From the NCBI RefSeq assembly GCF_007558865.1, contig NZ_VLPK01000007.1, positions 83,215 to 147,214 of the forward strand: a DNA stretch of 64,000 bases, in the 5' to 3' direction. The translations under genes were made by a program, and so were the position numbers. A model generated the notes under the pieces. The model made no database searches and was not told where the DNA came from. It saw nothing but the letters and a program-made list of their open reading frames with translations. Below are positions 28,147 to 38,062 of this stretch, in pieces; the first letter of the stretch is position 1; every line of letters begins with the position of its first letter. Origin of the DNA: Mucilaginibacter corticis. GTDB taxonomy: Bacteria > Bacteroidota > Bacteroidia > Sphingobacteriales > Sphingobacteriaceae.

Positions 28147-30936
28147 ATGACCTTAAAAATAAAACTACTCGCGGTACTCGCAATAACACCATCGATCCTC
28201 TTAGCTCAAACCTTACCTTTTGACGCGGCAGTGCGAACCGGCAAACTGGCCAATGGCTTCACGTATTACATCCGCCATAACGAAGAGCCAAAGAACAGGG
28301 TAACGTTTTACCTGGCCAATAAAGTAGGCTCTGTGCTTGAATCGGAGGACCAACGAGGCCTGGCGCACTTTATGGAACACATGAGCTTTAACGGCACTAC
28401 GCATTACCCGAAGAACGAGTTGGTGAACTACCTGCAAAAAACAGGCGTGCGTTTCGGGGCCGATCTGAATGCCTATACCAGTTTTGATGAAACGGTGTAC
28501 CAACTACCTATCCCGTCAGACCAGCCCGAAATCGTACAGCACGGCCTGCAGATCATGCGGGACTGGGCGCAGGAAGCCACGCTTGACCCGGTTGAGATCA
28601 ATAAAGAACGCGGCGTAGTACTGGAAGAAAAACGATTGGGTAAAGGTGCCGGCGAGCGTATGAGGCGACAATATTTCCCGACATTGCTCAACAACTCTAT
28701 CTACGCGGAGCGGATGCCTATAGGCACAGATGAAGTACTGAATAACTTCAAGCCCGAAACCATTAAACAGTTTTACCATGACTGGTACCGCCCTGACCTG
28801 CAGGCGCTGATCGTGGTGGGGGACATTAATGTTGACGCGATGGAAAAAGATATCAAAGCTAAATTCGGCGATTTGAAAAATCCCGCGAATGAAAAGCCAA
28901 GGTCAACATACAGCGTGCCATTAACAGGAAAAAACCAGTTTATCGCGGTAACCGACCCGGAGATGACCGCTACCGCGGCGCAGGTGATCATGAAGCAGCC
29001 GGAACTTAAGCTGCATACGACTGAAGACTACAGGACAGGCATCATCCGTGAATTGTTCAATATGATGCTTTCAGACCGTTTTGCCGATCTGCAGCGGCAG
29101 GCCGATCCGCCGTTTTTAAGCGGCGGGGCAGGCACAGGCGAATTCTTGGGTGGCCTGGATAACTACGCGGTATCGGTTACTGCCAAACCCGGCGAACTGG
29201 AAAAAGGCTTTAAAGCCGCCTGGCGGGTTAATGATCAGGCCATGCGTTTTGGATTTACCACTACCGAACTGGAACGCGCCAAAGTAGCCTATCTGAACCA
29301 GTATGAAATAGCCTTAAAAGAAAAAGATAAAACACCGTCAGACAGCTACGTAAAAGAGTACCTGCAATACTTTTTGCATGACAATGCCTCGCCGGGTATA
29401 GCCTATGAATATAACCTGGTAAAAACAGACCTGTCGGGTATTAACCTGGAGGAAGTAAATGCCTATGCCAAAACAAACTTAAAAGCGACAGACCGGGACG
29501 TACTGATCATGGCACCTGAAAAAGATAAAGCAAGTTTACCAAACGCCGATGTATTTAACAGTTGGATAAAAGCGGTGGATGATGAAAGCATGACGGCTTA
29601 CCATGACGAAACCAGCAAAGAAAGCCTGCTGAAAACGCAGCCGGTTGCAGGGAAGATCGTAAAAGAACAGCGTGACCCGAAACAGCACATCACCACACTT
29701 ACACTAAGCAACGGCATAAAAGTGTTGTTAAAGCCTACGGATTTCAAAAACGACGAGATTCTGTTCAGCGGCTGGTCTGCCGGGGGCACCTCGCTGTACA
29801 GCGATGCCGATTACCAGTCGGCAAGCGCGGCTAATATCGTTCCGTCGTTTGGCGCAGGTAATTACAACAATACGGTATTGTCCAAATACCTGTCAGGCAA
29901 GAAATTCAATGTACACACCTCTATCGGTGAAAGATCGCAAAGCGCAGGCGGCTCAAGCACGGTAGCCGACCTGGAGCCGGCCCTGCAAATGCTGTACGCC
30001 TATATTACCGAGCCAAGGAAAGACAGCGTATTGTTTGAAGGGATGATCTCGCGCTCAAAGGCGGGATTGGCTAATCGCTGGGATAACCCGGCAAACGTTT
30101 ACTCGGATACTGTTGCAGCTGTTTTAAGCAACTACAATGTGCGTAGAACAGGCCCATCCATCGAAAAAATAAACCAGGTCAATTTAGAAAAAGCGTATGC
30201 TGTCTACAAAGAACGCTTTGCAGATGAGTCGGGCTTTACCTTCGTGTTTACCGGCAGTATAGATTCAGCGGCTATCAGGCCATTGCTGGAGAAATATATA
30301 GCAAGCTTACCCACCCTGCATAAAAACGAACAGGCAAAAGACCTGCATATCAATATCCCGGCAGGGAAAATAACAAAAACGGTTTATAAGGGTACCGAAC
30401 CTAAAGCCACCGTTAACCTGGTTTTTTCAGGACCGTTTGACTACAGCTTTGATAATGACTTGAAGATGGATGCCTTGAAGGAAACGCTCCAGATCAGGCT
30501 GATAGAGCGATTGCGTGAAGACGAGAGCGGGGTATACTCGCCGTCCGTTCGTGCCGGCACAGCAAAATATCCCGAAGCCAGGTTCAGCCTGAACGTATCG
30601 TTCGGTTGTGCGCCTCAGAACGTAGAGAAACTCATCGCATCGGCACTGGATGAGATCAACAAGATCAGAACCGACGGCCCCTTGCCGGTAAACCTGGACA
30701 AGTTTAAGGTAGAGAACCGGCGTGGTATGGAAGTGCAGCTAAAAACCAACGGTTTCTGGCTGGGCTATATCAGCGGGCAACTGCAAAACAAAGAGCCCTT
30801 AGATCAGGTAGATCACTATACCGAAAGTACCGATAAGATCACACCGGCAAATGTGAAGGCAATGGCGGGTAAATATTTGGACGGAAAAAACTATATCAGG
30901 CTGGTGCTGATGCCTGAAGCCAATAAACAACAATAA
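28147..30936 (+). CDS. M16-family zinc metallopeptidase (pitrilysin/insulinase type)
   Basis: This 929-residue protein has a signal peptide (about residues 1-20) and two M16 halves. The inverted zinc motif HxxEH is HFMEH at residues 74-78 and the distal glutamate is in the ERGVVLEEKR segment (about 154-163). The C-terminal half repeats the fold without the zinc motif, as in PqqL-like periplasmic M16 peptidases. These enzymes enclose and cut short peptides. It follows the thioredoxin gene after 165 bases and is the last large gene before the terminator. In this context it probably degrades or matures a peptide brought in by SusC/SusD. Substrate is unknown. Confidence 0.93.
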   Translation: MTLKIKLLAVLAITPSILLAQTLPFDAAVRTGKLANGFTYYIRHNEEPKNRVTFYLANKVGSVLESEDQRGLAHFMEHMSFNGTTHYPKNELVNYLQKTGVRFGADLNAYTSFDETVYQLPIPSDQPEIVQHGLQIMRDWAQEATLDPVEINKERGVVLEEKRLGKGAGERMRRQYFPTLLNNSIYAERMPIGTDEVLNNFKPETIKQFYHDWYRPDLQALIVVGDINVDAMEKDIKAKFGDLKNPANEKPRSTYSVPLTGKNQFIAVTDPEMTATAAQVIMKQPELKLHTTEDYRTGIIRELFNMMLSDRFADLQRQADPPFLSGGAGTGEFLGGLDNYAVSVTAKPGELEKGFKAAWRVNDQAMRFGFTTTELERAKVAYLNQYEIALKEKDKTPSDSYVKEYLQYFLHDNASPGIAYEYNLVKTDLSGINLEEVNAYAKTNLKATDRDVLIMAPEKDKASLPNADVFNSWIKAVDDESMTAYHDETSKESLLKTQPVAGKIVKEQRDPKQHITTLTLSNGIKVLLKPTDFKNDEILFSGWSAGGTSLYSDADYQSASAANIVPSFGAGNYNNTVLSKYLSGKKFNVHTSIGERSQSAGGSSTVADLEPALQMLYAYITEPRKDSVLFEGMISRSKAGLANRWDNPANVYSDTVAAVLSNYNVRRTGPSIEKINQVNLEKAYAVYKERFADESGFTFVFTGSIDSAAIRPLLEKYIASLPTLHKNEQAKDLHINIPAGKITKTVYKGTEPKATVNLVFSGPFDYSFDNDLKMDALKETLQIRLIERLREDESGVYSPSVRAGTAKYPEARFSLNVSFGCAPQNVEKLIASALDEINKIRTDGPLPVNLDKFKVENRRGMEVQLKTNGFWLGYISGQLQNKEPLDQVDHYTESTDKITPANVKAMAGKYLDGKNYIRLVLMPEANKQQ

Positions 30937-30965
30937 ATGGTCTGTTAAAAAAATGTCGTTTTAAG

Positions 30966-31079
30966 ATGGAGACACTTAGCCGGATAACTGTAATTGGTTT
31001 ATGGTTACTCATCATCTTTTTGATCGCGGTGATCTTAAAAATGCTCCGTGATAAGAATGACAAAGACGGCCTGTTTTAA
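30966..31079 (+). CDS. Tiny single-pass membrane protein (37 aa)
   Basis: An ATG-initiated frame of 37 codons starts 29 bases after the M16 gene. The product has one clear membrane helix (about residues 8-25) followed by a charged tail (MLRDKNDKDGLF), the normal layout of small single-pass membrane proteins. It is the last gene before the operon terminator at 31143. It could be a small accessory protein of the ABC module or peptidase. No family is recognised. Confidence 0.5.
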   Translation: METLSRITVIGLWLLIIFLIAVILKMLRDKNDKDGLF

Positions 31080-31142
31080 GATCCTCCCTGTTCTTTATCG
31101 TTCCTCATTACGATAAATGAGATCAGTTAAGTTAAAATAGTT

Positions 31143-31174
31143 AAAAGCCTTTCGATGGAGCGAAAGGCTTTTTT
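31143..31174 (+). terminator. Rho-independent terminator closing the first SusC/SusD operon
   Basis: A perfect 12-base-pair stem (31143-31154 with 31161-31172) with a six-base loop runs into a T tract at 31169-31174. It separates the M16/small-membrane-protein genes from the second sigma factor gene. Confidence 0.9.
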
Positions 31175-31253
31175 ATTGCTGTTGAACGCTACATCGTTCA
31201 GAATTTAACATTTCGCGGCATTTTTGTTATATTGCCTGTTGAAAGTGTAAAAG

Positions 31254-31853
31254 ATGCCCCTGAAAAGTCTTGACAACGAAAAGGATTTGCTGATGAAGAT
31301 CGCCAAAGGCGACCAAAAGGCTTTTGCGGTACTTTTCGAAGGCTACCACAACCCCTTAGGGGAGTATATCATGACCTTTTCAGTGCCGGCTGAAATGGCT
31401 GAAGAGGTGATATTGGATATATTTGTAAAAATCTGGATGAACAGGATTGAGCTGATCCGTATTGAAAATTTCTCTTCCTACCTGTTTATACTTACACGCA
31501 ATCATACCCTTAACGCTATCCGTAAAACTGTCAATAACCGGAAAAAACAAGACAGTTACCTCCGGCACTTAGCCAACGAAGATCTGTATGCTGCAATTGG
31601 TACTGCAGATCATGAAAAGGACTATACCGAAATAGTGGAAAAAGCCGTCGCGCAATTACCCCCTCAGCAGCAGAAAGTCTTTATCTTAAAAAGAGAAGGT
31701 AAAAAAAACGGGGATATTGCCATGGAGCTCGATATTTCTTCTGAATCTGTAAGGAAATATTATCAATGGGCTGTGAAATCCGTATCCGGATACGTAAAAT
31801 CTCATATTGAAGCGGGTATTATACTCGCTTATATCGCCATTTATTTAAAATAG
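31254..31853 (+). CDS. ECF-type RNA polymerase sigma factor (second system)
   Basis: This 199-residue protein has ECF region 2 (FAVLFEGYHNPLGEYIMTFS, EEVILDIFVKIWMNR) and region 4 (LPPQQQKVFILKREGKKNGD, then ELDISSESVRKYYQWAVKSV). It is clearly different in sequence from the sigma factor at 13179 and has a normal ATG start. It is expected to be held by the FecR protein encoded next and to drive the second SusC/SusD gene set. A short hydrophobic tail is present, as in the first one. Confidence 0.92.
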   Translation: MPLKSLDNEKDLLMKIAKGDQKAFAVLFEGYHNPLGEYIMTFSVPAEMAEEVILDIFVKIWMNRIELIRIENFSSYLFILTRNHTLNAIRKTVNNRKKQDSYLRHLANEDLYAAIGTADHEKDYTEIVEKAVAQLPPQQQKVFILKREGKKNGDIAMELDISSESVRKYYQWAVKSVSGYVKSHIEAGIILAYIAIYLK

Positions 31854-31987
31854 ACTTCATTTTATCCTAATCTGCCAGCTCAATATCCTGTGATTTGTGA
31901 TTTTTGTTAAATAATTGTAAAATCCATATCCCGTTTTTTAAATTTTTGTGTCTTTAGTATAAACCAGCGTGTTTAAAAAGAAAAAAA

Positions 31988-33145
31988 ATGGCAAATGCTA
32001 GATTAAAAGATTTATTTGACCGTTCGGTCGCAAAAAAGTTAAGTGCGGCTGAAAAGGAAGAGCTGCTGGAACTTATGGGAGCCGAAGAAAATGAAGAACA
32101 AGTTAAAGCATTGTTTCAATACTCATGGAATAATTTTACGCCCGCAAATCCTGTATTCCGTAAGGCAAAAAGTGAAGAGCTTTTACACCGGTTGGAGCAG
32201 CGGATAAAGCCGGTTAAGATCATCCGCTTGTGGCCCAAAATCGTTGCGGCTGCATCTATCTTAGTGTTGTTCTCTGCCGGAGGCTATTTTATTTACCATA
32301 AAAGCACTTCCGTTACAAATTCTGAAGCCGCGGCTGTAAACATCGGCCCGGGCAAAAACAAGGCAATACTGATCTTGGCAAATGGCAGGCAAATCATTTT
32401 GTCCGCTGCGGGTAGCGGAAACATTGCCAGGCAGGGAAATATGACTATCAGTAAAGTCGCCGCCGGCGCAATCGCTTACAATGGGGCCGGCGCAGGCAAA
32501 GATACGCCAGCCTATAATACGATCGTTACGCCACGCGGAGGCCAATACCGTTTAACCCTGGCAGATGGCACGATGGTGTGGCTGAACGCTTTATCATCGT
32601 TGAAATATCCGGCCAACTTTACCGGCAGGGACAGGACGGTTGAGCTGTCCGGTGAAGGCTATTTTGAAGTGGCTCATAACAAGGCCATGCCATTCAGGGT
32701 AAAAACACCCGGCCAGATCGTAGAAGTTCTGGGTACCCACTTCGATATCAATGCCTACCAGAACGAAAGCGCGACTAAAACCACTTTATTAGCAGGGTCC
32801 GTGAAAATAACACATGATCAAACAGAAAAATTATTAGCACCGGGAGAGCAAGCCAGCGTCAATGCCCGGTCATTTGATATCGTTAAGAAAAATACCGAAG
32901 AAGCGGTGGCCTGGAAGAACGGCTATTTCAGGTTCATTGATACGCCGCTTCCAATAATTTTAAGGCAATTTGAACGATGGTATAACATCACCGTCGTTTA
33001 CGATGGGCCGGTCAGCGACCAGTATTTTAGTGGTAAGATAACCCGGAGCGCCGATCTGTCGCGGGTATTGAAGATTTTAGAACAAGGCGGTATCAGATAT
33101 GAACTCAAAGACCGGCAGTTAACCATACTGTCAGCTGACAAGTAA
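31988..33145 (+). CDS. FecR-family anti-sigma factor (second system)
   Basis: This 385-residue protein has a cytoplasmic N-terminal region, one membrane helix (about residues 83-101), a periplasmic FecR domain (VTPRGGQYRLTLADGTMVWL, GEGYFEVAHNKAMPFRVKTP) and a C-terminal DUF4974-like domain (RQFERWYNITVVYDG). It is a paralogue of the FecR protein in the first system. It should control the ECF sigma factor encoded just upstream in response to the STN domain of the SusC protein encoded downstream. Confidence 0.93.
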   Translation: MANARLKDLFDRSVAKKLSAAEKEELLELMGAEENEEQVKALFQYSWNNFTPANPVFRKAKSEELLHRLEQRIKPVKIIRLWPKIVAAASILVLFSAGGYFIYHKSTSVTNSEAAAVNIGPGKNKAILILANGRQIILSAAGSGNIARQGNMTISKVAAGAIAYNGAGAGKDTPAYNTIVTPRGGQYRLTLADGTMVWLNALSSLKYPANFTGRDRTVELSGEGYFEVAHNKAMPFRVKTPGQIVEVLGTHFDINAYQNESATKTTLLAGSVKITHDQTEKLLAPGEQASVNARSFDIVKKNTEEAVAWKNGYFRFIDTPLPIILRQFERWYNITVVYDGPVSDQYFSGKITRSADLSRVLKILEQGGIRYELKDRQLTILSADK

Positions 33146-33206
33146 CGAATATAAATCCTAAGATTTAAACTAAAGAGAGGAGGAAACCGGAAAAGATAAT
33201 TACATA

Positions 33207-33225
33207 CCCCCCCCCAAAAAAAAAA
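33207..33225. repeat. Poly-C/poly-A homopolymer tract upstream of the second susC
   Basis: Nine C are followed directly by ten A, about 115 bases before the susC start and about 60 bases after the fecR stop. Such tracts often change length during replication, so the spacing of a promoter or leader here could vary between cells. No coding frame crosses it. Confidence 0.85.
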
Positions 33226-33339
33226 GTTATCCTAAAAAAGAACCGGAAGTGCTGGTAACACTCCCGGCGAATGATTGGGCTAACCGTAAAAAAATCGAGT
33301 TGAAAGAAGTTTAACCATTTAACCCAACACTGCAAAAGT

Positions 33340-36300
33340 ATGCAAATAAACTTACGTGCTAAAACGCCCGGTAAACAGCGGCGTTTTACGTCAAAATTAT
33401 TCCTGGTGATGAAAATAACGACATTTCTGATAATCATCGCTAGCCTCCAGGTATCGGCTGCGGCATTTTCACAACAAATAACGCTGTCAGAAAAAAATGC
33501 CCCTATTGCTGTCGTATTAAATAAAATACAGGAGCAGAGCGGCTATCAATTTTTTTATAACAGTAAAGCCCTTAGCGAAGCGGGTAAGGTAACCGTCCGC
33601 GTTAACAATGTATCCGTGCAGGAAGCTTTGGATCTGCTTTTCAAAGACCAGCCATTTACCTATGCCGTCGAGCATAATACCATCGTTGTTAAGGCCAGGG
33701 AACCATCGATCGTGCAGCAAATTGCCGGTTTACTAAAATTGAACACTGAAATTTCGGGAATGGTGACCGATAGTTTAAGACAGCCGCTGATCGGTGCGAC
33801 CGTAAATTTAGCGGGACCTCAGAACTACCACACCTCTACAGATTCAAGAGGGGTATTTAGGTTTCCATCCCTGCCGCCGGGCGATTATCAGATTGTCATC
33901 ACCTATGTCGGTTATCAGCCGCTGGACAGATCGATCAAGGTTTCGGACACGAAACTGAAATTGTTGTTTATCATGCGCATGAGCACCGGTAAACTGGATG
34001 AAATTTTGGTGACCGGATATAATTCGACGACCCGTCGCCTGAGTACCGGCGCGATCAGCAAAGTTTCCGGCGCACAGATCGAGCAGCAGCCGGTTTCAGA
34101 CCCCATACTGGGTCTGGAAGGCCGTGTGCCCGGCCTGTTTATTACACAAACAGCAGGTAACCCAGGTGCTACTTTAAATGTGGTCATCCGGGGACAGAAC
34201 AGCTTATCAGCTTTATCCCAATCCCCGCCGCTTTACATTATTGACGGGATACCATTTGCAAGCGGCCCGGTGGAAAACGCCATAGGCGGCCACGGCATCC
34301 AGGGTTTTAACCCGCTGAATACCATTAATCCTTCAGATATTGAAAGTATCGATGTTTTGAAAGATGCGGATGCCACCGCTATATATGGTTCGCGGGGCGC
34401 CAACGGCGTGATCGTGATCACGACGAAAAAAGGTAAAATGGGCGACACCAAAGTTAACCTGGAACTCAGCGATGGTTTTGGCGAAGCTACGCACCTGGTA
34501 CCGATGGCCACTACCGCGCAATACCTTGCCCTGAGGCGCCAGGCCTTTGCAAATGACAATGTGACCCCAACTGCCGTAAATGCGCCTGATTTATTTACCT
34601 ACAGCCAAAATGCCTATACAGATTATGGTCACCTGCTTATCGGAAATACCTCACATCAGCGAAACGCAGCCGTTTCGGTGTCAGGAGGCGACGCGTTCAC
34701 TCAATTTTTATTTGGCGCTAACCTGCGGCACGAGTCCACTATTTTTGATGCCGCTAATGCCAATAATGCCGAGCAGTTTCACTTGAACCTGCAGCATAAA
34801 AGCCATGACAGTAAATTTAGCGCAGGTATCAACGTAAGTTATAACCTGGATCATAATTCTCTTCCCGCGTTCAGCCTGACAGCGAACAACTACAGTCTGC
34901 CGCCCAATTACCCGCTTTACAACAGCGATGGCAGTTTATATTTCGGTACCGGTTATACGAACCCGCTTGCGGGATTCAATGCCAATTTTGATGTCAAATC
35001 AAATAACCTGATCGCAAACGCCAACATCCGTTATACAATTATTCCCGGACTGGATCTTTCCGTAAACGCAGGTTACAACCTGGATAACGTTTACAGTTCC
35101 GACATTACACCGTCAAATGCGAACAACCCGGCCTTCAACTACAGCCCAAGTGCCATATTTGGCAATAACTATATTAAAACTTATATCGTCGAGCCTAAGC
35201 TTAATTATACTTATGTCTCCGGAAAATCCAGGATCACCGCATTGATTGGCGGCACCTGGCAGGAGACCCAAACGGTCCAGCCCTATTGGATATATACTTT
35301 TTACACCAATCCTCAGCTGGTTACCAGCTTAAGTTCAGCGAAAATATTGTTCGGATCGTCCGGTTATTCTGATTACCGTTATGATTCCGGCTATGGTCGT
35401 TTAGAATATGCCTGGAACGATGAGTTTTTAGCCAGTGCTAACATCAGGAGAGACGGCTCTTCCCGCTTCGGGGCAGATAAGCAGTTCGGCACATTCGGCA
35501 GCGGGGCAGCCGCCTGGATCTTCACCAAAGAAAATCTGGTGAAAGAACATTTACCCTGGTTAAGCTTTGGTAAATTCAAGGCCAGTTACGGCACCGGCGG
35601 GGAAGATGGCAGCGCCGTTGACTATGCTTACGAATCCACCTATTATGCAGGCGGCCTTTACGGTTCGTCGCCCACCATAAACCCCACGCTCGGTAACAAT
35701 TTGCTGCAATGGGAACTCACCAAAAAGCTGGATATTGCTATGGACCTGGGTTTTTTCCAGGACCGAATCTTATTTTCCATCGCTGCTTACCGCAACCGTA
35801 CCAGCCACCTCTTAGGCAGTACGCCGCTGCCGTCACAAACCGGTTTTGTCAGCCTGAATGCCAACTTACCTGATGGAGCGGTCGTGCAGAATAAGGGGCT
35901 GGAGATGGAACTGACCACCAATAATATTAAGAAGAAAGATTTTAGCTGGACGACTGCTGTCAACTTTACGCTGCCGCAAAACAAGCTATTATCATTCCCT
36001 GATCTGTTAAGCTCTACTTATGTTAACAATTATGTTGTTGGTAAGTCGCTTAATTCGATTTACGTCTATCATTTTACCGGGTTTAAAAACGGATTGGCAA
36101 CAGTGCAGCAAGCCAACCCTGCTAACGGGCCCGTTCAGGGCATTGCCGCGAATGGTAAAGGTGACTGGATCATCGCAGGAAATACAGATCCGCGGTTTTA
36201 CGGAGGCTTTAACAACATGATCAGTTTTAAAGGATTCCAGCTGGATATTTTGTTCCAGGCGGTCAGCAGGAAAGCACCGAGGTCTGATACCTACTTCTCC

Positions 36301-36642
36301 GCTGTACCTGGCATGGGGTACAACGTACCTAAAGCCATACTGAATCTGCCCTTTAAAGCTACCACCAGTTATGGAAATGCCGCCAGCAACGCTTACTTCA
36401 ATTACATAGGCTCTGATGCCGCTGTAGAGGATGCTTCATTTGTACGGTTGAAAAACGTGTCGCTTGCCTATAACTTTCCGGCATCAATAACGGGGCCGCT
36501 GAAATTGTCCGGCCTGCAGGTATATGTCCATGCACAAAACCTGCTTACGTTCACCAAATTCCAGGGCCTTGATCCGGAAACACTTTCAAACGGCTTGCCT
36601 ACCGTCAGGATGATCTTGGCCGGTTTAAAAACCACATTTTAA
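33340..36642 (+). CDS. SusC/RagA-type TonB-linked outer-membrane protein with STN domain (second system)
   Basis: This 1100-residue outer-membrane transporter has a signal segment (about residues 24-44), an STN domain (about 48-116), a carboxypeptidase-D-like domain (about 138-212), a plug domain (GLEGRVPGLFITQTAGNPGA, then VVIRGQNSL and SIDVLKDADATAIYGSRGAN) and a C-terminal barrel ending in Phe. It lacks the Ala/Thr/Gln-rich insert of the first SusC. It imports SusD-captured ligand with TonB energy and signals to FecR. It is preceded by a homopolymer tract that could vary its expression. Confidence 0.95.
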   Translation: MQINLRAKTPGKQRRFTSKLFLVMKITTFLIIIASLQVSAAAFSQQITLSEKNAPIAVVLNKIQEQSGYQFFYNSKALSEAGKVTVRVNNVSVQEALDLLFKDQPFTYAVEHNTIVVKAREPSIVQQIAGLLKLNTEISGMVTDSLRQPLIGATVNLAGPQNYHTSTDSRGVFRFPSLPPGDYQIVITYVGYQPLDRSIKVSDTKLKLLFIMRMSTGKLDEILVTGYNSTTRRLSTGAISKVSGAQIEQQPVSDPILGLEGRVPGLFITQTAGNPGATLNVVIRGQNSLSALSQSPPLYIIDGIPFASGPVENAIGGHGIQGFNPLNTINPSDIESIDVLKDADATAIYGSRGANGVIVITTKKGKMGDTKVNLELSDGFGEATHLVPMATTAQYLALRRQAFANDNVTPTAVNAPDLFTYSQNAYTDYGHLLIGNTSHQRNAAVSVSGGDAFTQFLFGANLRHESTIFDAANANNAEQFHLNLQHKSHDSKFSAGINVSYNLDHNSLPAFSLTANNYSLPPNYPLYNSDGSLYFGTGYTNPLAGFNANFDVKSNNLIANANIRYTIIPGLDLSVNAGYNLDNVYSSDITPSNANNPAFNYSPSAIFGNNYIKTYIVEPKLNYTYVSGKSRITALIGGTWQETQTVQPYWIYTFYTNPQLVTSLSSAKILFGSSGYSDYRYDSGYGRLEYAWNDEFLASANIRRDGSSRFGADKQFGTFGSGAAAWIFTKENLVKEHLPWLSFGKFKASYGTGGEDGSAVDYAYESTYYAGGLYGSSPTINPTLGNNLLQWELTKKLDIAMDLGFFQDRILFSIAAYRNRTSHLLGSTPLPSQTGFVSLNANLPDGAVVQNKGLEMELTTNNIKKKDFSWTTAVNFTLPQNKLLSFPDLLSSTYVNNYVVGKSLNSIYVYHFTGFKNGLATVQQANPANGPVQGIAANGKGDWIIAGNTDPRFYGGFNNMISFKGFQLDILFQAVSRKAPRSDTYFSAVPGMGYNVPKAILNLPFKATTSYGNAASNAYFNYIGSDAAVEDASFVRLKNVSLAYNFPASITGPLKLSGLQVYVHAQNLLTFTKFQGLDPETLSNGLPTVRMILAGLKTTF

Positions 36643-36653
36643 AAATTGATTCC

Positions 36654-38042
36654 ATGAAAAAGCTTACAAAATATACCACCTCCGTATTATTATTCCTTTC
36701 CGGGATTTTGGTTTTAGCGCCGTTAAGCAGCTGTAAAAAACTGATCGTTGCCAACCCTTCCGGAACAAAACTATTGACGTCCACCGTGTTTACAGACTCT
36801 TTAACTGCGCAGGCGGCTGTTGCAGGCATGTATAACAGTATGTCCTATTCGGGTAGCTATAATTTCGATATGGCTGTTTTGCCCGGCTTCAGCGCCGATG
36901 AATTAACCTTCATAGGTAATAATTATAACCAATATCTCAACAATACCATACCGACAAATGACCCTGGAAATTCGGTTTGGGCCGCCAGCTATGGCATTAT
37001 TTACCAGGCCAACGCAATAATTAACGGTGTGCCCGGCAGCGGTAAGCTGTCAGCAAAATTCAAGAACCAGGTCCTGGGCGAGGCGCTTTTTGTTCGCGCT
37101 TTTTGTTATTTCTACCTAACCAATTATTACGGGGATGTGCCGCTGGTTACAACAACAGAGCTAAGCGTCAATCAGGGACTCGCGCGCGCGCCCGCAGCCG
37201 CTGTTTACGCCCAGATCATAGCCGACCTGAAACTTGCCCAAAGCTATTTGCCGGCAGATTTCACCCCTTCCGGCGGTACTGACAGGACGCGGGCGAACCG
37301 CTTTGCCGCTACAGCCTTGCTTGCCAGGGTTTACCTTTATCAATCAGATTGGGTCAATGCCGAAGCGGAGTCTAGCGCCGTGATCAGCAGTTCCATGTTT
37401 GTGCCGGCGACAGACCTCAGTAGCGTATTTAGCACAACCAGCCATGAAGCTATCCTCCAGCTGTACAACCAGGCAGGTGGTTATGTACAGTTTGCCTACA
37501 GCGTGGTTCCCAATCCCGTTACACCTGTACCTGCTTATGTTTTGACCGCGCAGCAGATTGCCGCTTTCCAGGCCGGCGATAAACGTTTCACTGCCTGGAC
37601 AGCTTCCCTGGCCTACAGCGGTAATACTTATGTCTATCCTTATAAATATAAAAATGTAAGTGGCGGAAACACGGAATATTATACCTTGTTAAGGATCTCC
37701 GAGCAATACCTGATCAGGGCGGAAGCCCGAGCGCAGCAAGGAAATACCTCGGGCGCCATTACGGATTTAAACGCCATCCACAACCCTTCGCGGGTCAACC
37801 TGCCGGTATACGCGGGGGCTACTGACCAGGCTTCGGTCTTAAGCGCCATTATGAATGAACGCCGGGTTGAACTCTTTGCTGAATGGGGGCATCGCTGGTT
37901 CGATCTGAAGCGTACCCATACTGCCGATGCGGTGCTCGGCGCGGAAAAACCAACCTGGACCCCGGCGGCTGCTTTATACCCCGTTCCGGTCAGTGAAATT
38001 AAACTAAATCCAAAACTGGTGCAGAACCCGGGATATCATTAA
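36654..38042 (+). CDS. SusD/RagB-type outer-membrane lipoprotein (second system)
   Basis: This 462-residue lipoprotein has a lipobox LSSC with the modified Cys at residue 27, and SusD-family features: AKFKNQVLGEALFVRAFCYF and FYLTNYYGDVPLV in the N-terminal half and EQYLIRAEARAQQGNTSGAI and NERRVELFAEWGHRWFDLKR near the end. It starts 11 bases after susC and should form the lid of that channel. It is shorter than the SusD of the first system. Confidence 0.95.
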   Translation: MKKLTKYTTSVLLFLSGILVLAPLSSCKKLIVANPSGTKLLTSTVFTDSLTAQAAVAGMYNSMSYSGSYNFDMAVLPGFSADELTFIGNNYNQYLNNTIPTNDPGNSVWAASYGIIYQANAIINGVPGSGKLSAKFKNQVLGEALFVRAFCYFYLTNYYGDVPLVTTTELSVNQGLARAPAAAVYAQIIADLKLAQSYLPADFTPSGGTDRTRANRFAATALLARVYLYQSDWVNAEAESSAVISSSMFVPATDLSSVFSTTSHEAILQLYNQAGGYVQFAYSVVPNPVTPVPAYVLTAQQIAAFQAGDKRFTAWTASLAYSGNTYVYPYKYKNVSGGNTEYYTLLRISEQYLIRAEARAQQGNTSGAITDLNAIHNPSRVNLPVYAGATDQASVLSAIMNERRVELFAEWGHRWFDLKRTHTADAVLGAEKPTWTPAAALYPVPVSEIKLNPKLVQNPGYH

Positions 38043-38062
38043 TCTATTCAAAACACGTCATC

